From positions 1,922,001 to 1,986,000 of the forward strand of contig OW818665.1 in assembly GCA_942493045.1 (NCBI GenBank): a stretch of 64,000 nt of DNA. Direction: 5' to 3'. A program made the translations under genes and the position numbers. Source of the stretch: Teretinema sp942493045 (GTDB taxonomy: Bacteria > Spirochaetota > Spirochaetia > Treponematales > Treponemataceae). This document shows positions 42,012-51,335 of the stretch, piece after piece. Positions within the stretch are counted from its first letter, which is position 1. Each line of letters begins with the position of its first letter. The notes under the pieces are model-generated. The model was not told the DNA's origin. It worked only from the letters and a program-made list of their open reading frames with translations, and searched no databases.

Positions 42012-43028
42012 ATGATGAAAACGAACGAAGTGTGGGTTTATATAGAACAAAACGGCGGGAAAATCGCCGATGTCAGCCTGGAACTGCTCGGCAAGGGCAG
42101 TGAGCTCGCCAAGACGCTCAAAGTCAAGGTCGGCGCGGTACTGATCGGAAGCGCCGTTAAGGGTCTCTGCGACACGCTCTACCACTATGGCGCCGACAAG
42201 GTCTATCTGGCCGAGGATGCCGTATTAAAAGAGTACCGCACCCTGCCCTATGCCGCCATCCTCGCGGATCTGGTGCGCACCAACGAGCCGCAGATTATCC
42301 TGTTCGGCGCGACCACCACCGGCCGGGACATCGCTCCCCGGGTGGCTTCCGAACTGAAGGTCGGCCTCACCGCGGACTGTACCAATCTCAAAATAGGCGA
42401 CTTCCAGAAAAAGGACGTTACCTACAACGATATCCTGTATCAGATCCGGCCGGCCTTCGGCGGAAACATCATCGCGACCATTGTGACTCCCGATCACCGG
42501 CCGCAGATGTCCACGGTACGCGAGGGCGTCATGAAGATGAACGCCATCGACAAGTCCCGCACCGGCGAGATCGTGGAAGTCAAACCGGTTATCAAAAAAG
42601 AGTTGCTGGTAGCCGAGGTCATCAAGCGCATTCAGCAGGAAAAGACCGTTGACCTTAAGGGCGCCCAGATTATCGTATCCGGTGGAATGGGCGTCGGCTC
42701 AAAGGAAAACTTTGAGCTGGTGCACAAGCTGGCCCATGCCCTGGGAGCGCAAGTGGCCGGTTCGCGCGCCGCGGTGGACGCCGGCTTTATCGGCAAAGAC
42801 CATCAGGTCGGGCAGACAGGTACTACGGTTCGTCCGAAGCTGTACATCGCCATCGGTATCTCCGGGCAGATTCAGCATCTGGCGGGCATGTGCGAGTCCA
42901 ACCGCATCATCGCCATCAACGCCGACCCGAACGCGCCGATTTTCGGAAGCGCTCATTATGGCATCGTGGGCGACCTGAACGAGGTCATTCCCCGTTTTAT
43001 CGAAGCTTACACATCGTTGAAGAAGTAG
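42012..43028 (+). CDS. etfA: Electron transfer flavoprotein alpha subunit
   Basis: 338 residues. The C-terminal FAD domain shows VGQTGTTVRPKLYIAIGISG and SNRIIAINADPNAPIFGSA, the EtfA signature. It starts seven bases after etfB and pairs with it. Whether the pair is an ordinary or a bifurcating ETF cannot be decided from sequence alone; no NADH-binding partner lies adjacent. Confidence 0.94.
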   Translation: MMKTNEVWVYIEQNGGKIADVSLELLGKGSELAKTLKVKVGAVLIGSAVKGLCDTLYHYGADKVYLAEDAVLKEYRTLPYAAILADLVRTNEPQIILFGATTTGRDIAPRVASELKVGLTADCTNLKIGDFQKKDVTYNDILYQIRPAFGGNIIATIVTPDHRPQMSTVREGVMKMNAIDKSRTGEIVEVKPVIKKELLVAEVIKRIQQEKTVDLKGAQIIVSGGMGVGSKENFELVHKLAHALGAQVAGSRAAVDAGFIGKDHQVGQTGTTVRPKLYIAIGISGQIQHLAGMCESNRIIAINADPNAPIFGSAHYGIVGDLNEVIPRFIEAYTSLKK

Positions 43029-43037
43029 GGAGAGATC

Positions 43038-44759
43038 ATGTCAAATTTTTACAAAGACAATGACGATATCATGTTCCATATGCGCACGATGAATATGGAC
43101 AAGGTCGTCAAATATATCGAGAACGATTTTGCCGACGCCGGCCTGTATCCCCATGCCGCCACCAGCGTCGCCGACGCCATGGATTCCTACGACCGCGTGC
43201 TGGAAATTGTCGGCGACCTTTGCGCCAACTTTATCGCGCCGCGGGCCGCCGAGGTTGACGTGGAAGGCGCCCGCCTGGAAAACGGAGAGGTACGCTACGC
43301 CAAGGGCACTCAGGAAGCGCTGGACATGCTCAACAAAGCCGAGCTGATGGGAATGTCCCTGCCCCGCAAGTACGGCGGACTGAACTGCCCGATCACCATC
43401 TACATGATGGCCACCGAGCTGATCTCCCGCGCCGACGCCGCCCTGATGAACCTGTTCGGCCTCGGCGAGATCGCCGAGACCATCTGCCGCTTCGGCAGCG
43501 AAGACCAGCGCCAGCGTTACCTACCCCGCTTTTGCACCGGCGAGGTTACCGCCTCCATGGCCCTGACCGAACCGGACGCCGGCAGCGACCTGCAGGCTGT
43601 TATGCTCAAGGCCTACCAGGACGACAAGGGCCAGTGGCTGCTGCGCGGCGTCAAGCGCTTTATCACTAACGGCAACGGCCAGATTTCTCTGGTTCTGGCC
43701 CGCAGCGAAGCCGATACCACCGACGCCCGCGGTCTGTCGCTGTTCATCTACGAGCGCGACAAGAAAATGAAGATCCGCCGCATTGAGCATAAGCTCGGTA
43801 TCCACGGCTCCCCGACCTGCGAGCTGCAGTTTAACGACGCTCCGGCGGAATTGTGCGGTAACCGGCGCATGGGTCTTTTCAAGTACACCATGTCGCTGAT
43901 GAACGGCGCCCGCCTCGGCATCGCTTCCCAGGCCCTCGGCATCGCCGAAGCCGCCTACGCCGAAGCCGCCAAGTACTCCAAAGAGCGCGTCCAGTTCCGC
44001 AAGGCTATCCGTGAGTTCATTCCGGTATCAGAGTTGCTGACCAACATGCGCGTCAAGATCGAAGCCGGCCGCACCCTGCTGTACTACACTGCCCGCGTCG
44101 TCGACATCAAAAACCATCTGGAGCATATCTACGACAACGACAGCGAAAAGGCCCGCTCCATCAAGGACGAGTACAAAAAATACTCGGCGATAGCGGCCCT
44201 GTTCACCCCGATGGTCAAGGCTTACAACACCGAGATGGCCAATCAAGTAGCCTACGAGAGTATTCAGATTCACGGTGGAACCGGCTATATGCAGGAGTTC
44301 AATGTCGAGCGTCATTACCGCGACGCCAGAATCACCAATATTTACGAAGGCACCACCCAGCTCCAGATCGTCGCCGCCATCGGCAGCATCATCAAGGGCA
44401 TGGCCGTTGAGCATCTTGCCGAAATGAAGGGCGAAGTTGATTTTGCGACCATTGATTACCTGCTCACGCCGATTAACGCCATGATGGAATTATTTGCCTC
44501 CGCGGTTAAGTACGTGGTGGACAAGAATGACGGCAACTATCAGGAATATCATTCCCGCCGCTTGGTGGAAATGTGTACCCTGTGCGCCATCGCCTGCCTG
44601 ATGGCTGGTGACGCCACCCGCTCGGAGCGCAAGAAGGATGTTGCCAAGCATTTCCTGGAGAGCGCTTTGCCGGAATGCCGCATGAAGCACGAAATAATTA
44701 CCAGCGGCAACACGCACATGCTGGAGAAAAAAGAAGAGATTATCGGCGGTAAGAACTGA
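43038..44759 (+). CDS. Acyl-CoA dehydrogenase, long form with C-terminal extension
   Basis: 573 residues. The flavin-binding and substrate region includes ASMALTEPDAGSDLQAV near residue 180, and the catalytic base segment is IYEGTTQLQIVAAIG near residue 435. The standard family is about 380-420 residues, so the C-terminal 110-140 residues here form an extra helical region, as in the longer AcdA-type enzymes of anaerobes. GGGAGAG precedes the ATG. Lying directly after etfBA, it most likely donates its electrons to that flavoprotein. The chain-length preference is unknown. Confidence 0.88.
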   Translation: MSNFYKDNDDIMFHMRTMNMDKVVKYIENDFADAGLYPHAATSVADAMDSYDRVLEIVGDLCANFIAPRAAEVDVEGARLENGEVRYAKGTQEALDMLNKAELMGMSLPRKYGGLNCPITIYMMATELISRADAALMNLFGLGEIAETICRFGSEDQRQRYLPRFCTGEVTASMALTEPDAGSDLQAVMLKAYQDDKGQWLLRGVKRFITNGNGQISLVLARSEADTTDARGLSLFIYERDKKMKIRRIEHKLGIHGSPTCELQFNDAPAELCGNRRMGLFKYTMSLMNGARLGIASQALGIAEAAYAEAAKYSKERVQFRKAIREFIPVSELLTNMRVKIEAGRTLLYYTARVVDIKNHLEHIYDNDSEKARSIKDEYKKYSAIAALFTPMVKAYNTEMANQVAYESIQIHGGTGYMQEFNVERHYRDARITNIYEGTTQLQIVAAIGSIIKGMAVEHLAEMKGEVDFATIDYLLTPINAMMELFASAVKYVVDKNDGNYQEYHSRRLVEMCTLCAIACLMAGDATRSERKKDVAKHFLESALPECRMKHEIITSGNTHMLEKKEEIIGGKN

Positions 44760-44778
44760 TTTATTCCGCGAAAAGACA

Positions 44779-44815
44779 AAAAAAAACCGGAAGCTCATCG
44801 CTTCCGGTTTTTTTT
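44779..44815. terminator. Bidirectional terminator between acd and accA
   Basis: A run of A, then a perfect stem CCGGAAGC / GCTTCCGG with a 5-base loop, then eight T. It serves both the plus-strand etf-acd operon and the minus-strand fab-acc operon. Confidence 0.93.
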
Positions 44816-44862
44816 AGCCCTTAACGGGGCAGTCTCCGCGCTTCAATCTCCGCGGTTCATAT

Positions 44863-45789
44863 TCAGCATTCCTCGGAGAAATGCCCGAACTTGCGGATTT
44901 TCTGATTGCGGTAACGCACCAACACCGCGGGATTGCGGCTCATCAGGTCTTCCAGATCGCGGACTATGGTTTCCTTGATCAGACGGCTGGATTCTTTTTT
45001 GTCCAGGTGGGCTCCGCCTTCCGGCTCGGCGATGATACCGTTGCAGATCTTCATGCGCAGCACGTCGGCGGCGGTGATCTTCATCATACCCGCGGCATGC
45101 TTGGCCTGAGTGGAATCGCGCAGCAGGATGGAGGCGTAACCTTCCGGAGAAATAACCGAGTATACGGCGTTCTCCAGCATATAGACCTTGTCGCCCACAC
45201 CAATACCGAGCGCGCCGCCGGAGCCGCCCTCACCGATAATGATGCAGATGACCGGGGTTTTCAGTTGGCTGAACTCACGCAGATTGACGGCGATAGCCTC
45301 GCCGATGCCACGCTGTTCGGCGCCCAGCCCGGGGTACGCGCCCTGGGTATCGATAAAGGTGATAATCGGACGGTGGAATTTTTCGGCCTGTTTAGCCAGG
45401 CGCAGCGCCTTGCGATATCCTTCGGGATTGGCCATACCGCCGTTGCGGGCCATGGTTTCCTTGAGGTTGCGTCCCTTCTGGTTGCCGATAATGGTCACCG
45501 GAATACCGTTGATAAAACCGATTCCGCCGATCAGGGCCGGGTCATCGGCAAAGAAACGGTCACCGCGCAGTTCGATAAAGTCATCGCAGATATTTTCTAT
45601 AATATCGAGGGTGCGGGGACGGTCCGGATTACGGGCCAGCTCGACCTGCTGCCAGGCCTTGGCGGACTTGGAATTAGACTTGATTTTATCGTTGATAATC
45701 TTCAGTTCGGCGGCAATATCCACGCCGGCTTCTTCAGCCAGCTTGGCGAGCTCTTCTACTCTGCCCAGTACGACTTTTTGAGCGCTCAT
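44863..45789 (-). CDS. accA: Acetyl-CoA carboxylase carboxyltransferase subunit alpha
   Basis: One half of the carboxyltransferase that makes malonyl-CoA. It has 308 residues, with the crotonase-like core GRNLKETMARNGGMANPEGYRK, and GEGGSGGALGIG, the typical oxyanion region. It is the last gene of the operon. Its start overlaps the accD stop by four bases, so alpha and beta are made in equal amounts. Confidence 0.96.
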   Translation of the reverse strand: MSAQKVVLGRVEELAKLAEEAGVDIAAELKIINDKIKSNSKSAKAWQQVELARNPDRPRTLDIIENICDDFIELRGDRFFADDPALIGGIGFINGIPVTIIGNQKGRNLKETMARNGGMANPEGYRKALRLAKQAEKFHRPIITFIDTQGAYPGLGAEQRGIGEAIAVNLREFSQLKTPVICIIIGEGGSGGALGIGVGDKVYMLENAVYSVISPEGYASILLRDSTQAKHAAGMMKITAADVLRMKICNGIIAEPEGGAHLDKKESSRLIKETIVRDLEDLMSRNPAVLVRYRNQKIRKFGHFSEEC

Positions 45790-46571
45790 GAGGCACCTCC
45801 AGTGAGGGAATGCGCTTTCAGCAGTTTGATAAAGGTAGCGCGCTGCTGTTTGCGTTCAACGATCAGATCCACAAAACCGTTTTCCATCTGGAACTCGGCC
45901 CGCTGGAAATTCTCGGGCAGCTTTTGCTTGATGGTACCCTCGATTACGCGAGGTCCGGCAAAACCGATCAGGGCCCGCGGTTCAGCGATGGTAATATCGC
46001 CGAGCATCGCGAAACTGGCGGTTACCCCGCCGGTGGTCGGGTCACAGAGCACCAAAAACAGCGGCAGTCCGGCGCGATCCAGTTCGGCCGCGGCGCTGGC
46101 GGTTTTGGCCATCTGCATCAGGGAAAAAATTCCTTCCTGCATGCGCGCGCCGCCGGAGGTAGCGTAAATGATGACCGGGCAGTTTTTTTCGACGCCCATC
46201 AGCATAGCCCGGGTAATCTTTTCGCCGACCACGGAGCCCATCGAGCCGCCCATAAAACTGAACGACATTAAGCCCAGAACCACAGGGGTTTTCTCGATAG
46301 TGCAGGTTCCGATAACCACCGCGTCGGCCATGTTTGACTTCTTGGCCGCTTCGGTTAATTTTTCCTCGTAGCCGTCCATGTCGATCGGATTAAGACTGGT
46401 CATATTCTTGCAGTACTCGACAAAACTTCCCGGATCGGCCAGATAGGCTACGCGGTCCTTCGGCTCCATCCGGAAATGATAGGAGCAGTACTCGCAAACC
46501 ATCAGGTTCGCGGTCAGGGCCTGCTTGTCGATCTCGACCTTGCAGGCAGGGCATACAACTTGTTCACTCAC
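45786..46571 (-). CDS. accD: Acetyl-CoA carboxylase carboxyltransferase subunit beta
   Basis: 261 residues. The N-terminal zinc ribbon has two CxxC pairs, VVCPAC and VCEYC, near residues 6-33. The catalytic core includes ATSGGARMQEG and PTTGGVTASFAMLGD. It overlaps accC and accA by four bases each, a tight arrangement that favours subunit assembly. The zinc ribbon is shorter at the N-terminus than in E. coli but complete. Confidence 0.95.
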   Translation of the reverse strand: MSEQVVCPACKVEIDKQALTANLMVCEYCSYHFRMEPKDRVAYLADPGSFVEYCKNMTSLNPIDMDGYEEKLTEAAKKSNMADAVVIGTCTIEKTPVVLGLMSFSFMGGSMGSVVGEKITRAMLMGVEKNCPVIIYATSGGARMQEGIFSLMQMAKTASAAAELDRAGLPLFLVLCDPTTGGVTASFAMLGDITIAEPRALIGFAGPRVIEGTIKQKLPENFQRAEFQMENGFVDLIVERKQQRATFIKLLKAHSLTGGAS

Positions 46572-47887
46572 AGGCTGGCCTCCAGTTGAGCATAGAGTCC
46601 GGTACCGAACAGGCCCGAACGGAATGTGGCGTCGGAAAGGATCTTCTTCTGCGATTCGATGTTCACCTTGACGCCCTCGATCTTGAGTTCGTCCAGAGCG
46701 CGCAGCAGACGCGCGATCGCGCGATGCCGGTCATTATCGTACACGATCAGTTTTCCGACCATTGAGTCATAGTGCGGGGAAACGGTGGCGCCGTTATACA
46801 GGAAGCTGTCAAAGCGCACACCGGGACCGCCCGGTACTTCCAGGCGGGTAACCTTTCCGGGTGACAGGGCATTGATGCGGGCTTCAATGGACCAACCGCG
46901 CAGTTCAATTTTATCGGGATCGATGGACATGCGCTCGCCGCAGCAGACCAGAATCTGCTCGCGGATCAGGTCGGTGCCGGTCACGTATTCGCTGACCGGG
47001 TGCTCAACCTGGATACGGGCGTTAACTTCCATAAAGAAAAACTCCTCGCCCACTACCAGAAACTCGATAGTTCCTGCGCCGCAGTATTTCAGGCTGGAAA
47101 AGAGGTTGCGGGCGCCGTCGCTCATGTTCTTGCGCATCAGCGGGGTCACACCGGGAGAGGGGCTTTCTTCGATCAGCTTCTGATGGTTCTTCTGCACTGA
47201 GCAGTCGCGCTCGCCCATGATGGCGACGCCGCCCTTGCCGTCGGCGATCACCTGCAGCTCGACGTGGCGCGGGTTCTGCATGTACTTCTCAATAAACACG
47301 GTACCGTCGGCAAAATTAGCCTCAGCCTCGCGGGAAGCGATTTTCAGGTTTTCTTCGAGCTCTTCGTCTTTCCAGACAATGCGCATGCCCTTGCCGCCGC
47401 CGCCGGAGGCTGCCTTAATAATCACCGGGTAACCGCACTTGCGGGCTATCGGTATGGCTTCTTCCTTGGTGGCAATGGGACCGGGAGAACCGGGGGTAAC
47501 GGGGAGTCCGTACTTTTGGGCAGTATCGCGCGCGGTAACCTTGTCTCCGAGCAAGTCGATTATTTCGGCATCCGGTCCAATCCAGATCAAGCCGGCTTTT
47601 TTGACCTCGCGGGCAAAGTCAGAATTCTCTGAAAGGAAGCCGACACCGGGATGCACGGCTTCGCAACCGGTGCGCACGGCAGTGGTGATGAGCGCGGAGA
47701 CTGACAGGTAACTGAGTGCTGATTTGGCAGGGCCAATGCACACAGCCACGTCGGCCAGGCGCACATGCAGGGCGTCGCGGTCGGCCGTGGAATATACCGC
47801 GACCGTCTCGATGCCGAGCTCGCGGCAGGTGCGGATAATCCGTACTGCTATCTCGCCGCGATTGGCAATCATCAATCTTTTAATCAT
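46568..47887 (-). CDS. accC: Biotin carboxylase
   Basis: ATP-grasp enzyme that carboxylates biotin on AccB, 439 residues. The N-terminal MIKRLMIANRGEIAVRI is the family signature. The glycine-rich lid ASGGGGKGMRIV is near residue 165, and the catalytic region EFFFMEVNARIQVEHPV follows. It is within the normal 440-450 length and overlaps accB by four bases. Confidence 0.96.
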   Translation of the reverse strand: MIKRLMIANRGEIAVRIIRTCRELGIETVAVYSTADRDALHVRLADVAVCIGPAKSALSYLSVSALITTAVRTGCEAVHPGVGFLSENSDFAREVKKAGLIWIGPDAEIIDLLGDKVTARDTAQKYGLPVTPGSPGPIATKEEAIPIARKCGYPVIIKAASGGGGKGMRIVWKDEELEENLKIASREAEANFADGTVFIEKYMQNPRHVELQVIADGKGGVAIMGERDCSVQKNHQKLIEESPSPGVTPLMRKNMSDGARNLFSSLKYCGAGTIEFLVVGEEFFFMEVNARIQVEHPVSEYVTGTDLIREQILVCCGERMSIDPDKIELRGWSIEARINALSPGKVTRLEVPGGPGVRFDSFLYNGATVSPHYDSMVGKLIVYDNDRHRAIARLLRALDELKIEGVKVNIESQKKILSDATFRSGLFGTGLYAQLEASL

Positions 47888-48384
47888 ATGGGACGAACCT
47901 CAAAGATCGGCTGGTCAAACTCGACCATGTCGCCGTTGTTGACCAGCAGCTTGACGATCTCGCAGTCAAACTCGGCCTCAAGGGCGTTCATCATCTTCAT
48001 GGCCTCGATGATGCAGAGCTTCTGGCCCTTCTTGATCTGCTTGCCGACTTCCGCGAAGGGCGGAGTGTCGGGAGAAGCGGCGCGGTAGAAGGTACCGACG
48101 ATCGGGCTCTTGATCAGCTCGTTGCCGGAGGCGGCGCCGGAAGCGGCCGGAGCCGGGCTGTGCGGAGCCGGTGAGGCGACATGGGCGGTTTCATGAGCGG
48201 GGGCGTTGTGCGCGGCGGGCGCGGCATGGGCAGCCGGAGCGGGCGCGAAGGCCACAGGGGCAGATCCGGCGAAGGCTTCCTTGCGGCGCAATTCGAAGGT
48301 ATTTCCGTTGCCGGAAAACTTGAGCTCTACCGCACTTGATTTTTCGAACTTGTCGAAGAGTGCCAAAAGGGTCTTTTCGTCCAT
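47884..48384 (-). CDS. accB: Biotin carboxyl carrier protein
   Basis: 166 residues from the ATG at 48384 (MDEKTLLALFDKFEKSSAVE), chosen because AGGAGA lies just upstream. A mobile Ala-Pro-His-rich linker (about residues 50-85) precedes the biotinyl domain. The biotin Lys is in IEAMKMMNALE. The linker, with its repeated APAAHAAPAAH pattern, is the feature that lets the biotin swing between AccC and AccA/AccD. Confidence 0.95.
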   Translation of the reverse strand: MDEKTLLALFDKFEKSSAVELKFSGNGNTFELRRKEAFAGSAPVAFAPAPAAHAAPAAHNAPAHETAHVASPAPHSPAPAASGAASGNELIKSPIVGTFYRAASPDTPPFAEVGKQIKKGQKLCIIEAMKMMNALEAEFDCEIVKLLVNNGDMVEFDQPIFEVRPI

Positions 48385-48412
48385 CTTAATTTCTCCTGTA
48401 GTGGTCATAGAA

Positions 48413-49609
48413 TTATATAGTATCCAGCCGCGCTACATCGGCTTCGTAATCAATACCGGGAACATCAAAGCCGTTGGCGGCCAGGAAGTCATGGTGGTAT
48501 CCGTCCAGATCGGCAAGATCCCGGACATTTTCCTCGTTGATGATATCCATTATGGCGCAGACTTTTTCCTGCACCGAGTCATCCATCTCCCAATCGTCGA
48601 TCCGGATGTGGTTTTCATTGTCCAGAGGCACAGCGCCTCCGGTATAAAGCCGCTCGGCGAACAGGCGCTCGATCTGCTCGATGCAGCCCTCGTGGGTACC
48701 CTTAGCCTTCATTACCTTGAACAACACCGCCAGATACAGCGGGATGATCGGGATAACGGCGCTGGACCGTGTTACCAGGCCCTTGTTCACGGACACGTAG
48801 GCCGAGCCGCCGATGGTTTTTTTCATACGCTCGTTCAAAATCTCGGCAGTCTTGGCCAGGTGCTTTTTAGCTCCGCCGATGGTGCCGTTGCGGTAAATTG
48901 AGTGTGAAAGCTTCGGGCCGATATAGGAGTAGGAAACGGTTACGCAGCCCTTGGCCAGTACGTCGGCCGCGGTCAGGTGATCGATCCAGCGCTCCCAGTC
49001 CTCACCGCCCATCACCTTTACGGTCTGGGCCGCTTCGTCCTCAGTGGCCGGTTCGGCGTGCATCATGGTGATCTTGCCGGTGAACGGGTCAACCGTCGGG
49101 CCGGAGTAGCGCTCGCCGAAGGGCTTGAGCACCGAGCGGTACAGCACGCCGGTGTCCGGGTCGGTACGCACGGGACTGGCCAGACTGTAGACTACCAGAT
49201 CAAATTTAATATTCATTTTCTTGGCGGCTTCAATTACCTGGGCGCGCACGGCGTCGGAAAAGGCGTCGCCGTTAATGGTTACGCAGGGCAGACCTTCGCG
49301 CGCGGAGGCGCGGTCAAAGGCCATATTGTTATACCAGCCGGGGGTTCCACCCTTGGTCTCGGTTCCTTCCTTCTCGAAAGAAACGCCGACGGTGGCGGCG
49401 CCGTAACCGAAGGCCGCGGTAATGCGGCTGGCCAGGCCGAAGCCCGTGGAGCAGCCCAGTACCAGGGCGGCATGAATTTTTTCCTTATGCAGATTGCGGT
49501 GCGAGGTTTTCTCGCGGATATAGCGAATTTGGTTCTCGACTTCCTGGGCGCATCCGGCGGGATGCGCGTTCAAACAGATATTGCTGCGAATCATTGGTGA
49601 CACGATCAT
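48413..49609 (-). CDS. fabV: Trans-2-enoyl-CoA/ACP reductase FabV (Ter)
   Basis: NADH-dependent reductase of the carbon-carbon double bond, 398 residues, close to the 397 of Treponema denticola Ter, whose structure is known. The NAD-binding motif is LVLGCSTGFGLASRITAAFG near residues 50-70. The active-site Tyr and Lys are in SYSYIGPKLSHSIYRNGTIG and the following GAKKHL. It starts 5 bases after fabZ in the map direction and replaces fabI, which is absent. Its place within the acc-fab operon argues that it serves fatty acid elongation here, not only butyrate-type fermentation. Confidence 0.93.
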   Translation of the reverse strand: MIVSPMIRSNICLNAHPAGCAQEVENQIRYIREKTSHRNLHKEKIHAALVLGCSTGFGLASRITAAFGYGAATVGVSFEKEGTETKGGTPGWYNNMAFDRASAREGLPCVTINGDAFSDAVRAQVIEAAKKMNIKFDLVVYSLASPVRTDPDTGVLYRSVLKPFGERYSGPTVDPFTGKITMMHAEPATEDEAAQTVKVMGGEDWERWIDHLTAADVLAKGCVTVSYSYIGPKLSHSIYRNGTIGGAKKHLAKTAEILNERMKKTIGGSAYVSVNKGLVTRSSAVIPIIPLYLAVLFKVMKAKGTHEGCIEQIERLFAERLYTGGAVPLDNENHIRIDDWEMDDSVQEKVCAIMDIINEENVRDLADLDGYHHDFLAANGFDVPGIDYEADVARLDTI

Positions 49610-49614
49610 TATGC

Positions 49615-50088
49615 TTACAAATCTCCCTTATTTCCAACCAGGCAGAGCCATTCGGCTTCGGCTGCCAGTTCATCGCCGACAAAAGCCTTGCCGGACTGCT
49701 TGATCATTTTTGGCGATACCCGCAGATTAACAATCTCCAGGCGCACCTCGTCGCCGGGACGGACCTGGCGGCGGAATTTTACTTTATCAACTGAAGCTAA
49801 AAAGAACAGGGCCTCGTCGGCCATGATCTTGCGGCGTACCAGACCGGCGCCACCGGCCTGAGCCATGGTTTCGATCAGCACGACGCCGGGCACTACCGGA
49901 TACTCCGGAAAGTGGCCCTTGAAGAAAAACTCATCAGCGGCGAAGATATGCCGGGCCACGATGCCGGCTTCCTCGTTTGAATCGATGCAGTCGATAAACA
50001 GAAAAGGATCGCGGTGCGGCAGCAGCTTCTCGATTTCGGCGCGGCCGGCGGCGCGGGTCGCGGCGTTGGTAAGATCCATCAAACTCAT
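49615..50088 (-). CDS. fabZ: 3-hydroxyacyl-ACP dehydratase FabZ
   Basis: Removes water from 3-hydroxyacyl-ACP. 157 residues, hotdog fold. The catalytic His is in PHRDPFLFID near residue 26, and the Glu in PGVVLIETMAQAGG near residue 75. The GHFPEYPVVPG motif is conserved. It overlaps fabF by four bases. Confidence 0.93.
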   Translation of the reverse strand: MSLMDLTNAATRAAGRAEIEKLLPHRDPFLFIDCIDSNEEAGIVARHIFAADEFFFKGHFPEYPVVPGVVLIETMAQAGGAGLVRRKIMADEALFFLASVDKVKFRRQVRPGDEVRLEIVNLRVSPKMIKQSGKAFVGDELAAEAEWLCLVGNKGDL

Positions 50089-51335
50089 TTCTTGAACTTC
50101 CTCATAACCACGACACCATTGTGTCCGCCGAATCCGAGCGAGCCGGAAGCGATACAGTCGATATTGCCTTCGACGCCCTTATTCGGGACGTAGTCCAGGT
50201 CGCAGCCATGTTCCAGGTCTGGATTGTCCAGGTTGATAGTCGGCGGGTAGAAACCGTCGTTGATGGCCTTGATTCCGATGATAGCCTCGATGGCGCCGGC
50301 GGCTCCGACACAGTGGCCGGTCATGCTCTTGGTGCTGGAAATTTTCATCTTATAGGCGTGATCGCCGAAGGCTTTCTTTACCATCAGGGTTTCCGCCGGA
50401 TCATTGACCGGGGTGGAAGTACCGTGAGCGTTGTAGTATTGAACGTCTTCCGGTTTGATACCGGCGTCTTCAAGGGCGCGGGTAATAGCCAGGGCGCCGC
50501 CGGAACCGTCCGGGTTGGGGCTGGTGATGTGATAGGCGTCGCTGGAAGCGCCATAACCGGCGAACTCGGCGTAAATCTTGGCGCCGCGGGCCAGAGCATG
50601 CTCCAGTTCTTCAAGGATCAGCACGCCGGCGCCCTCGCCCATGATAAAGCCTTCACGGTCTTTGTCGAACGGGCGGCTGGCCTTGGTGGGGTTATCGTTA
50701 TAGGATGTTGCCAGAGTTTGCAAAACGGTAAAGCCCGCGATACCGAAACCGGTAATCGAAGCTTCGCAACCGCCGGCCACGCAGACGTCCACCCGGCCGG
50801 AGCGGATCATGTCCAGGGCGGCGCCCAGGGCATCGGTACCGGAAGCGCAGGCGGTGGCCAGCGTCCAGGACGGTCCGGTAATTCCGAACATCATGCTGAT
50901 GTTCCCGGCGCCTTCGTTGGTGATCATCATCGGCACGGAAAGCGGCGGCACACGGGCGTTGCCGGCTTCAAAATATTTTTTCATCGAGGCTTCGATAACT
51001 TCGAAGCCGCCGATACCGTTACCAACCATCACACCGCTTTTTACTTTGGAAATGCTTTCCTTGTCATAGCCGGCGTCGGCGATAGCCTGCACGGCGGCGA
51101 CATTGATAAACTGGCAAAAGCGAGCCATCTTGCGGGCTTCTTTACGGTCCATCCATTGCGAAGGCTCAAAGTTCTTGACCTCGGCGGCGATTTTTACCGC
51201 GAAATCGGTCGTATCAAACAAGGTGATCGGTCCCAGACCGCTGCGGCCCTCGCGAATGCCGGCCCAGGTTTCATCGACGCTATTTCCAAGCGGGGTAACC
51301 GCTCCAAGTCCGGTGACAACTACTCTTCTTTTCAT
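50085..51335 (-). CDS. fabF: 3-oxoacyl-ACP synthase II (FabF)
   Basis: Condensing enzyme that extends acyl-ACP with malonyl-ACP. 416 residues. The Cys-His-His triad is visible: Cys in ATACASGTDALG, His in YNAHGTSTPVNDP and His in STKSMTGHCVGAAGA. The gatekeeping loop GFGGHNG is at the C-terminus. It overlaps fabG by four bases. No fabH or fabB is in this cluster, so chain initiation must depend on genes elsewhere. Confidence 0.96.
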   Translation of the reverse strand: MKRRVVVTGLGAVTPLGNSVDETWAGIREGRSGLGPITLFDTTDFAVKIAAEVKNFEPSQWMDRKEARKMARFCQFINVAAVQAIADAGYDKESISKVKSGVMVGNGIGGFEVIEASMKKYFEAGNARVPPLSVPMMITNEGAGNISMMFGITGPSWTLATACASGTDALGAALDMIRSGRVDVCVAGGCEASITGFGIAGFTVLQTLATSYNDNPTKASRPFDKDREGFIMGEGAGVLILEELEHALARGAKIYAEFAGYGASSDAYHITSPNPDGSGGALAITRALEDAGIKPEDVQYYNAHGTSTPVNDPAETLMVKKAFGDHAYKMKISSTKSMTGHCVGAAGAIEAIIGIKAINDGFYPPTINLDNPDLEHGCDLDYVPNKGVEGNIDCIASGSLGFGGHNGVVVMRKFKK

